Assembly (NCBI GenBank): GCA_047495785.1
Contig: JBLDXI010000042.1
Coordinates: 1,426,001-1,490,000 of the forward strand
DNA: 64,000 nucleotides
Source: Lepidodermella squamata
Lineage: Eukaryota; Gastrotricha
Reading direction: 5' to 3'
The notes beneath the pieces are model-generated. The model ran no database searches, was not told the DNA's origin, and saw nothing but the letters and a program-made list of their open reading frames with translations. A program made the position numbers and the translations under genes. Position 1 is the first letter of the stretch; each line of letters opens with the position of its first letter. Below, in pieces: positions 55,801-64,000 of this stretch.

Positions 55801-56634
55801 TTCGCCGAGGTTCACATAGTAGGTCATTTTCGAAGTTTCCTCCGCTTACAGAGTCAGGAATCAGGAAATTCAGCTTCGTCTAGATCTGTAACGCGTGTAA
55901 AGCCCTATAACATTTTATAGTCCGGGAACTCAGATTGCCCAGGTCTGTAAAGCCGTGCACCTTGCCCCATAGCATCTTACAGTCCGCAAAATCCGCCTAC
56001 CGACATCTGTAAAACCGGGTAACTTGACTTACAGAAGTTTACAGACCCTGATTACAGTTTGCCTCGGTCTGTAAAGCCAAGTATCGTGCCTTATAGCATT
56101 TTATTGTCCAAACTATCCGCCTGCCGAGGTCTGTAAAGCCGTGTCATTCGTCTAACAGCATTTTATAGTCCCTTTGTGTCAGCTTTTGGCAGTCTGTAAA
56201 GCCGAGTTAAGTGCTTATAGCATTTTACAGTCCGAAAACTCAGCTTGTCTAGGTGTGTAAAGCCGGATAAATTGCCTCATTGCATTTTACAGACCCCGAT
56301 TTCAGCTTTTGGCAGTCTGTAAAGCAGGACAACACGCCTTATTGCCAATTACATCAGCAAAAAGCAGCATTTCCACGGTTGTAAACCGCTGTATCCAGCC
56401 TTATTTCGAATTACAGAGGCGAAAAATCAGCTTACAGCCGGATCCTGAGCTGAAATAAATCGACATCACAGCAATTTACAGCGAAAATCAGGCAAATACA
56501 CGATTTTATTCCGATTTACAGAGCATGCCTGATTAAATTTTTTGAGTCCGGGAACAAATAGCAGCAATTGCGGCTGAACAAAGGGGTGAAATCGATGGTT
56601 TCAAAACCATCAAGTGTTCATCGTTGTTCCCCTC
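52872..56634. mobile_element. 3.8-kb foldback-type element with CTGTAAA repeats
   Basis: The left end (gaacaacgatgaaca ... cccggactcaaa, 52,872-52,923) appears inverted at the right (tttgagtccggg ... tgttcatcgttgttcccc, about 56,540-56,634). Just inside, direct words ctgtaaat on the left (52,935-52,960) face atttacag on the right (56,478-56,522). The middle holds a tandem array (55,865-56,400) and AT-rich DNA. A 100-codon plus frame (53,519-53,821, with AAYEKKIQVAAERTAKQG) is the only coding-like stretch. No transposase is seen, so it is non-autonomous or heavily decayed. Confidence 0.65.
55865..56400 (+). repeat. minisatellite, period about 62 bp, about 9 units
   Basis: Each unit contains (a)ggtctgtaaagccg(a/t)gt and, about 30 bp later, tagcattttacagtcc. 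The word tctgtaaagcc recurs at about 55,943, 56,067, 56,130, 56,192 and 56,315, with variants at about 55,885, 56,005, 56,253 and 56,377. The units have drifted by roughly 20-30 percent. Confidence 0.8.
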
Positions 56635-57257
56635 TCAAGTGCCTGTCTGGGCTAAGGCCTGAGGTTTATTTTTTGTTTTGAATAGCTTCCAATTTCCAAT
56701 TTGAATGATCATCAAAAACTATTCGACGTTAAAGCTCTATTACGACGATGTTGTATAGTCTTCGAGACGTTGATTTTCTGCAGACATTTTTTTGCAGCGA
56801 AGCGTTAGAAAAAACAGACAAATGTAATGATGTCATTTTCCAGTGACAGTCGAACAATTATATTTTAAAATCAAAAACTAAATCATACTTTTAGGTATGA
56901 GGCCAATTTTGAGTAATTGATCCGCCAAAAGTGAATTTTTCTAAATTTTCTGGAATTTCACGATAAATCAAAATAATTGATCTTAAAATTCACCGTATGT
57001 AAGGCTTGTGCAGCAGTTTCAGAGCATACAACTCTGGAATTTGTGGCGAATTCCTCTAAAATCTAAAAGATTATATTCTGAATTCTGATAAATTTTAGTC
57101 AAATAATTGAAGGAGTGCGAAACAAAAGAAATGTTCCTACTGTTTTGATAACTTCGCATTGCACAGTGATTTGTCAAATTCCTTGATTTAAGATGAAAAA
57201 TTTTATTCAGTCGAAATCGTGACCTGATTTTGCATAATTAATCGCCCATAAGATTCA

Positions 57258-58505
57258 TAGTAAATTCGTAACCGCAAATTCGTACAGTGGTTGATTCATA
57301 ACGTGATATTATCGTACAGAGTAAGTTCGTATCAATACATTTTCATATTAAAAGTGGTGACGTTTTCGTAACAAAATAAATTATCATAATTTCAATTCGA
57401 AAGTGGTGATCTTTTCGTAACCGGACCTAAATAAAAACACAAAATAGTGATCGTTTCGAAGCAAACGCGTGATATGATGTAATATTCTCGCCCTTAAAAC
57501 CGTGGTTTCGCTGATTCGGCACCCATTCATCGTGATTTTGCGTAAGATTTCGACCAGCGTAGTAGTACCAGTACCAGTACCATTTTGAAACAAGTGTTAA
57601 AGCTCGGCCTCTGGAACGAGTACACTGAGCCAGGCTCCTTGGTGCGTAAGGCCGTTCGCAGCTGTATGGCTCTGGGCCTACTCCCGCTTAACAACGTCCG
57701 AACAGCATTCTTTATCGTCCGTGAAGAAGCTCCTCAGCACGTCGAACTCAACTTGTTCTTCGAGTACTTCGAGAATTTTCGGTTTCGGATCGGCATGGAC
57801 TGCTGGAACTTTCACGGCCTCGATAAAAGGACTAACAACTTTGCCGAGGGTGGCAACAGCAAGATTAACAAAAAGGTTAAGGTGCCTCATCCACATGTGT
57901 GGCGCTTTTGCAACGTCATGTTGGAGTTGGAAGCCGAAAATCGTGCTGCCCTCGACCAGATTCGAGTAAAAAATTACAAAGTGCCGACGAAGCGAGTCTA
58001 TAAGCGCTTGAATGATCGATTTACTGAGTTTTGGAAAGACCTCGCTGCTGGTAGGATGGGTTTCATGCAGTTTCGCGATGCTGCGGCTAATCAGCTTTCT
58101 CAGTTGAAGGAGAAGAAGCCGGCAGTTGATCGCTTGGGGCTTGATGATGAGGAAGGTGTTGCGCTGGACGTTGTTATTGAAGATGGCGAGGAAGAGTCGA
58201 GTGGTGAAGAAACTGCTGATGAATAACTGCTAACACTCTGCCTTAATGTCTATCATCTGTTTAACTGTGTTTGAAGGGAGCAATGTTATAAGCGTTACGA
58301 ATAGATCACGACTTCGTCTTAACTTGTTATGAAAGGACCGCTAAATTAAAGTGTTACGAAATGATCACCACTTCGTCTTAATTTGTTATGAAAAGATCAC
58401 AAAATTAACGAAAATCCGTTACGAAAAGATCACCGAAAGTGATATGAAAAGATACCTCGTTTGTACGAAAATATCACGTTACGAATTTGCGGGTACCGAC
58501 TTACT
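57258..58505 (+). mobile_element. MULE-like DNA transposon, internally deleted
   Basis: The left end (57,258-57,480) and right end (about 58,285-58,505) are imperfect long inverted repeats. Both contain, from the tip inwards, agtaa...cgtaaccgcaaattcgta, acgtgatatt.tcgtac and several copies of gtgatcttttcgtaac (left) or gttacgaaaagatcac (right). A transposase C-terminal frame lies between them. The total is about 1.25 kb, much shorter than an autonomous MULE. Short attca words flank both sides, but an 8-11 bp target duplication is not clear. Confidence 0.8.
57585..58226 (+). CDS. MULE-type transposase, C-terminal part
   Basis: A 213-codon frame without an ATG at its true start; the frame is open from about 57,545 after a TAA. 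It contains VRTAFFIVREEAPQHVELNL, FRFRIGMDCWNFHGLDKRTN and NFAEGGNSKINKKVKVPHPH followed by VWRFCNVMLELE. The order W.......RTNN.AE..N..I......HP..W.F...L..E is characteristic of the C-terminal part of animal MULE transposases. The DDE catalytic core that precedes it in full-length enzymes is missing, so this copy cannot transpose by itself. The end is very acidic (EDGEEESSGEETADE). The same end survives as a relic at 49,345-49,490. Confidence 0.8.
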   Translation: MKQVLKLGLWNEYTEPGSLVRKAVRSCMALGLLPLNNVRTAFFIVREEAPQHVELNLFFEYFENFRFRIGMDCWNFHGLDKRTNNFAEGGNSKINKKVKVPHPHVWRFCNVMLELEAENRAALDQIRVKNYKVPTKRVYKRLNDRFTEFWKDLAAGRMGFMQFRDAAANQLSQLKEKKPAVDRLGLDDEEGVALDVVIEDGEEESSGEETADE

Positions 58506-58509
58506 ATTC

Positions 58510-59914
58510 ACCGTCCATAAAATTCATATAAAATTTTCAAAATTTCACCAGCTTGAATATTAGAATTCCGGAAAGAATACCAAAAATAAAAAATGATATT
58601 GTCTAATATTTTTTTATGATATTTTTTTTTTATGATCGACGTGACCTGGCTCATTTAATTCATGCGTTGACCTCTTGAATCGACTGTTAGTTCTCATCAA
58701 TATTTTTCCGCAGTCATTAAAGCAATTTTTACCTTGAAATCGAATAAGGCGTGTAATGATATAATAAAACAAGGCGATTATATCTTCGGCTTTGAACGTT
58801 GACATGTCTCGGCAATTTTGTCATGGCGAGAGGAAGCGTTGACTCATAGCACACACAAACACCGGGCGCGCTTCTAATATTTTGTTTGTTTTATTATTAA
58901 CAGCGAAAATTGTTTACTCACCCTGTTGCTGCTGCTGTTGATGGCACCGGGCGCCGCCGTGTTTGATGAGGGTGACTAAAACGGGCGCACTCTGGTGTTA
59001 CGCCGCGCACTTGAACCAGCCGCACGGGCTGTTACACAACTGATGCCAATCGCTAGCAGAGAGCCTGCCTGTGATCACATGAACAAACAAACCATTTTGC
59101 CCCTTTTTCGTTGAATAGGTAATAATGATAACATTAGGTTAGATGGCCATGTAAATAGCCACAGCAAAAAGTCATTTCCGATGACTCATCATTTGCGGCA
59201 TTAATTAAGAATTATCGTGAATTTCATTGATTTTCAATTTTTTAATTTTTCCGAATTTTAGGCAACAATTTCTCCGCCTGTACTTATTTTCAATTTCACT
59301 CGATATAGATTTTAGGAATGTTTTCAAATCTCTCGTGTGATCGGGTCGTATCGATTTGTGATATGAATAGGAGCTGAAAGTTTTCTGGCTTTACAATGAA
59401 GCTGAATTTTGAGTGATTAATATCGATTATCGGACGAATTTTCAGACTTTAGCGTTGCCTCGCGGAGATTTAAGGCTTTTATATTGAAATTTCTTGGCTT
59501 GATTAAAGCTGATTTTTATGAGCTGAGCAAATTTCTATCTTTATATTTTTCAATAAATTAAAACGGAACCAATCTATTTGAATTAACAAATAGACCGCGG
59601 GACATTTTCTTTCCTCTAACTTTTAGCTCGAGCTTCCTCTTTGGATTCAGACTCGCTAAATAAATAAAATAAATAAATACCTCTAAATTCCCTCTGAACC
59701 TGTGTTAAACGTTCAAACAATGCTGAAATGAAATTTATCTAGCTTAATTCTCATTTATTTACTAATTTCTAGGAATTTTTACATTATTTTCATTTTATGA
59801 CGTTTTATGACTTAAATTTGCTGGGTTTTTTCAGCGGTTTTGTTTTTTTCTAAAAAATTAATATTTTTCAATATTCTTTATTGTCAGTCTATTTTATTTA
59901 TTTATTTTATAGAA
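58510..59914. other. intergenic, AT-rich; upstream of the DOMON gene
   Basis: I see no gene. A CTG-rich patch (ttgctgctgctgttg) lies at about 58,925-58,940. The last few hundred bases should include the promoter of the plus-strand gene at 59,915. Confidence 0.4.
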
Positions 59915-62900
59915 ATGAGGCGAAAGCGTGATTTTATCAAATTTATATATTTTTCGCTACGATGTTTGGCACTCGCAGCATTTTTCGGTGATTTTCCTGC
60001 CATCGCGCAAGATCCGTGTTCGTTCTCGTACCCGCATCAGTGTACGAACCAGCCGACGGGCGGCCCAGGCGAGGTCGATTGCCTGTACGAGACCACGTGG
60101 AGCCACAACGCCAGAACAGATTTGGTTACCTTTGACTTGTCAATCAAAGACACGGACGGCGATCGATGGCTGTCGATTGCTTTCTCAAACGACCGCCTCA
60201 TGGTTAGCAAGGATTCGCATTTTTTCTGAATTTCTAAGAATTTTCTGAAATTTTCAAAATTTTCAGAAATAAATCGGTGAATTTAGAAGCGACCTGATCC
60301 GTAAAATTTCATAATTTAATTAATTATTTGTTAATTTTAATTTTTTTGAAATTTTTAAAATTTTGAAATTTTTTTGGGAATTCTTAAATTTCAATGTCTG
60401 AAATAACTAATGGATATTGCGTGAGCCGTAGTACCTTTTTAAAAAATTGTCCCAATCTTGGAAAATTTGGAAAATTGAAATTGAAAAAAATTGAAATTGA
60501 GAATAATTGAAATTGCAGATTTCAAAATTTCAAAAATTTCAAATTTTTGTGATTTTTCTAGCCGCGATCTGATGTCGTCATGGGTTGGATCGACCACTCA
60601 CCAGCCTCGCCCGAAGCAGCCACCCTAACCGATCGCTACATATTCGGCTACCTCGAGCCTATCGTCGACAAAGACCAGGACGTACAACTGTTAGCCTGGT
60701 CATCGCAAGACGGCCGTTCGGCGATGCGATTCACGCGATCTCGCCTGTCGTTCGACTCGCGAGACGTTAATTTGACGTCATCATCGCCGTGTCCTTACTT
60801 TTTCTTCACGCATGACCCGGGCCGTGTTGACTCACGCGGATCGGTTTCACAGCACAATGAAGCGCCTATCATTTTCGGCCCGGTTTGCATGTCGTCTTGT
60901 TCAGGTAAATGTCCAGTTTTCATTTTGAAAGCGGAATATCTTTCAGCGGAACCAAATTTACGGTGAGCGGAACCAAATTTGCTGTATCGGAACCAAATAT
61001 GCTGCAGCGGAACCAAATTTGCTTTTTGCGGAACCAAATTCGAAATATGCCAAGAGTCATTTTTTGAATATTTCTACGAATGTTAGGCTAAGCATTAATT
61101 TTGAATTGAACAATCCGTCTTATAGAGAACATTACGCTGAATCCACTGGTGAATTTTCTAGAATTATTGTGGCCAATCTTGACCAGCAATAAATATTCGA
61201 AAAGCGATTTCAGGCCAATAGAAAAGTCTAAAATTTGGTTCCGTTACAGCAAATTTGGTTCCGCTCACCGTAAATTTGGTTCCGCTAACAGGAGGACCCT
61301 TTTGAAAATATTTGAAAATACAGGAAAATCTAAAATATACCCTAAATTTCTTGATTTTTCATGAAACATTAAGAATTTCAAAATTTCTGATTTTTTTTTT
61401 AAATTCATGATGAATTTTTTATTTTTCCAGATTTTTTATTTTTTTTCAAATCTTTTTCAAATTTTATGAAATCGAGGGTTTTTAAAAAATTTGTGAATAA
61501 TAATTTTTTAATTTGTATTTTTTAGCTAACAATTATGTGTTGAGGCGAGGTGATTGCCGGCGGCATTCGCACATTCCACTCGCGGCGCCAATCGAGCGTG
61601 AATTTCTCAACTTCACGCGCCACCTTAATTCGGATAATAAGGCGCCGCCCAATGACGCATCGAATGACATGCACCTGTTTACTGCTAATCAAATTTCATT
61701 CGCCGAGTGCAAGCAAAGGTATTTCTAATAAAATCAAGAATATTGAATTTTTGTTAAATTTAATTTTCAAAATTTCATGAAAAAATAAAAATTCATAATT
61801 GTTTAAATTTTTTTAATATTGAATATTTAGTGTTGAATTAATTATGGAAAAATCCCATAAAATAACCAGACCAAAATTTTGAATTTGCTTGAAAAATTCT
61901 TGAATATTTGATTTTCTTTTGGAAACAAGGTGCGATTTCACGGCTGAGTGCACATCGTTTACTTACCTGGCTGATGGCTCGGCTTGCTACCTGTTACGGT
62001 CGAGTTGTCTCTCAAATGAGTTCAATCCAACCATAGCAAATACGTACCACTACGAGAAAATGGGTATGCTGACAAAATTTGATAGCCCAATTTATTTGAT
62101 TTTTGATTTTTTCAAGATTTGCCTGGCTTTTCGCATATTCGAACCGATTCTTGTATCAGCCATCACTATGAGAATGCGCTCGATGTCCGCCTGCTGAATC
62201 TAGCCGATTGCGCCAAAGTTTGTGAAGTTCTACCCACGTGTCCTGGTTTTTCGTACCAGCCGAGCGAGACGCGATGCTTCATTCACGCTACAACCTGTGC
62301 CCCGAATGCGTACCCGGATATTTCGGCTCAGAATCAGCTGAATATCGATAATGAGCCGTATTTCATGGATACATACGCCTTCATTAAATTGGGTACGTGA
62401 GCATTGAATTTTAAGCCGAGAAATAGGTTAAATCCTATTAAATCCTCAAAATTGAAAAATTATGAATTTTTAAAAATCGAATTGAAATTTCAAAAATAAT
62501 TTAATTTGAATTTTATTTTTAATTCTACTATTTTGGCAAGGTTCTCGAAAATATTTAATTGCCTTTAATTTCCTTTTTTGACCCTTCATAACTTGAAATC
62601 ACTCAAATTCGAATTAATTTACAGCATCCTCTTGTGAGATCAGCGATGTCCTGGTTATGATGGCCTTCACCCAGGACACTATCACCCCAGACGGCCTGAA
62701 TTCAGTTGTCGATTTCCTCGTCTCCCTACTCACCCGGCTCGATATCGACTCAGACGTAGTAAAATTCGCCTACACGCTATGGAACGAAGACGCCCCGAGC
62801 CGAGTCGCCGATTTCCAGGGCGAATTCGACCGCGAACAGCTGATAGCGAGTGTTAACCTTATCAACCACCAAGATTTGCCGCAATCCCACCTTCAAGCCG

Positions 62901-64000
62901 CTTCGATGTTCCAATTCGCTTATACCCACGCTTTTGTACCTAGTGTGGTCCGACCGCATGCGAAACATACGATAATTTTCCTAACTTCGACAAACTACGA
63001 CGACGAAAATATCGATGCAGCTGTTTACGAAGCTTCCCAAGCTTTGAAACGCAACATTCGCATCGTAGCTGTTGGATTGGGCCAGTTCCCAGTCGAACAT
63101 CAATTGACGGCAATTGCTAACAATAGTATGGAAAACGTCTATTTCGATCGGAATTTTGAGAAGTTGTCCGATCTCTCTTGCCAACTTAGCAACCTTCATT
63201 GCTCGTACCGGGAATGTTCGCCAGCTTTTCAGCAAGCTTCGAAATCGACCACTGAAGCTTCGGAACGTTCGGCTACAACCACACAAGAATCTACTACAAC
63301 TACCCAGGAACCTTTACCGACTTCGACCATGGAGCCTGAGACAACTTCAAGTTCGGAACCTTCAACCACTGAACCTTTGCCAACTTCAACTGAAGTTCCA
63401 ACGACAACTGAGGTTCCAACTACGGCTACAACAGAGCATTTGGTGACGGAGACCGAAACTACTACTGAACCTTCGACTACAACAACAACCGAAGCTCAAA
63501 CGACTGTAACCCAAGCTGGAACTACGCCGACTTCGAAGCCGAATGAAAGATTGGTTGATATCGGCTCGATCTACCCGAATATGGACTGCCCGCAGGGTGC
63601 CTCGAGCGAGGGTTACACCTTCTACGCAGTTTTCATGTCTAATGTTCAGCCTGAGTTGATCAGCGACCTCGAACTGTTTGTCGCGTTATCTGGAACGAAT
63701 CGGCCTAACGTGATCGCTGCGGTTGAGATTGACTCGCACTACTTCCGCGATCGCCTGTTTGTTCACGGTGGGCAGATGGGTCGAGTTTTGTTGCCGAGGT
63801 CTGCGTTTGAAATGCCGTTGACTGGTTCGGCGTCTCTACATGCGAAGGGATTAAAGATTTCGGCGAATGCGTCCATCACTGTCTATACAATCAATAGGCA
63901 GGGCTACTCGTCCGATGGAACAATCGTTTTTCCTGAAGAAGGGCTGGGTTCAGAGTATCTAACGGTTTCTTACTACCCGTCGGACCACTTCACTCAATTT
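59915..64000 (+). CDS. DOMON-PAN-PAN-vWA-IgGFc-binding multidomain secreted protein (3' end off window)
   Basis: Six exons join in phase: 59915-60202, 60562-60904, 61526-61718, 61930-62063, 62117-62392 and 62625 to beyond 64000, about 870 residues so far. Residues 1-32 are a signal peptide (LRCLALAAFFGDFPAIAQ). A DOMON domain (about 50-205; ETTWSHNARTDLVTFDLSI, WLSIAFSNDRLM, RYIFGYLEP) is split over exons 1-2. Two PAN/apple modules follow (about 255-310 with FAECKQRCDFTAECTSFTY, and about 330-385 with ADCAKVCEVLPTCPGFSYQP). A vWA domain (about 416-600; SDVLVMMAFTQDTITPDGLN ... HTIIFLTSTNYDDENI ... IRIVAVGLGQFP) lacks the metal-binding DxSxS. A 100-residue Thr/Pro/Glu linker, likely O-glycosylated, precedes an IgGFc-binding-protein N-terminal domain (from about 718; GRVLLPRSAFEMPL, LKISANASITVYTINRQG, LGSEYLTVSYYPSDHF). 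It is probably a mucin-like extracellular adhesion or surface protein. Confidence 0.85.
60947..61289. mobile_element. MITE with inverted GCGGAACCAAATTTG arrays
   Basis: The left end (60,947-61,043) has five direct copies of gcggaaccaaattt. The right end (61,229-61,289) has three inverted copies (aaatttggttccgc). The outer about 45 bp of the two ends are nearly identical when inverted (agcggaaccaaatttacggt, gagcggaaccaaatttgctg). The element lies wholly in an intron of the DOMON gene. It has no coding capacity. Confidence 0.85.

Noticed and set aside
55865-56400. CRISPR array
   Set aside because: The repeat units drift over their whole length, with no constant repeat plus unique spacers, and the genome is eukaryotic.

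Overview
The window is nuclear DNA of an invertebrate animal. The reasons are many genes cut by short introns (about 45-150 bp, GT..AG, acceptors such as tttcag or tttag), secreted proteins built from animal extracellular modules (PAN/apple, DOMON, vWA, laminin-G-like, IgGFc-binding N-terminal, Ly6-type), a GABA-B-receptor-like ligand-binding region, and a dense mix of RTE-like, hAT, MULE-like and foldback elements. The exact phylum cannot be fixed from the sequence. There are no prokaryotic operons and no CRISPR array.

Region by region. 1-2.3 kb: the first exon of a GABA-B-like receptor and two tandem PAN-domain exons, all on the minus strand. 3.5-8.4 kb: an ankyrin-repeat gene and a decayed NEK-like kinase gene whose intron carries a 5'-truncated RTE-like retrotransposon with an 11-bp target-site duplication. 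9.1-46.3 kb: a minus-strand cluster of paralogous secreted proteins. There are three long copies, A (9.7-17.7 kb), B (18.8-23.5 kb) and C (28.7-39.6 kb), one strongly reduced copy D (44.8-46.3 kb), and relics at 9.1-9.5 kb and 23.9-24.4 kb. Each long copy encodes a signal peptide, a short Cys/Trp N-terminal motif, three to four rounds of a cysteine-rich unit spread over about six tiny exons, and two concanavalin-A/laminin-G-like domains ending in Pro-Ala-Leu-Lys. I recognise no named family with this architecture. A small Ly6-like gene (25.0-25.4 kb, plus strand) lies between B and C. 40-44.8 kb and 46.3-50.7 kb are transposon debris. 50.9-51.6 kb holds a clean two-exon gene of unknown function. 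52.6-56.6 kb is one large foldback-like element with a 62-bp minisatellite. 57.3-58.5 kb is a MULE-like element with a partial transposase. 59.9-64.0 kb is the 5' part of a large secreted gene (DOMON, PAN, PAN, vWA, Thr-rich linker, IgGFc-binding N-terminal domain) that runs off the window.

Two themes stand out. The first is the tandem Cys-rich/laminin-G family, which may form a lineage-specific set of secreted or matrix proteins; its introns act as landing sites for transposons, and the same intron is inflated in copies A and C while it is 155 bp in B. The second is a recurring transposon design: short elements whose two ends carry several direct copies of a 7-20 bp motif, with the arrays in opposite orientation at the two ends. 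At least five or six unrelated-looking motifs show it, and one example encloses a MULE-like transposase fragment, which suggests the class is mobilised by MULE-type enzymes.
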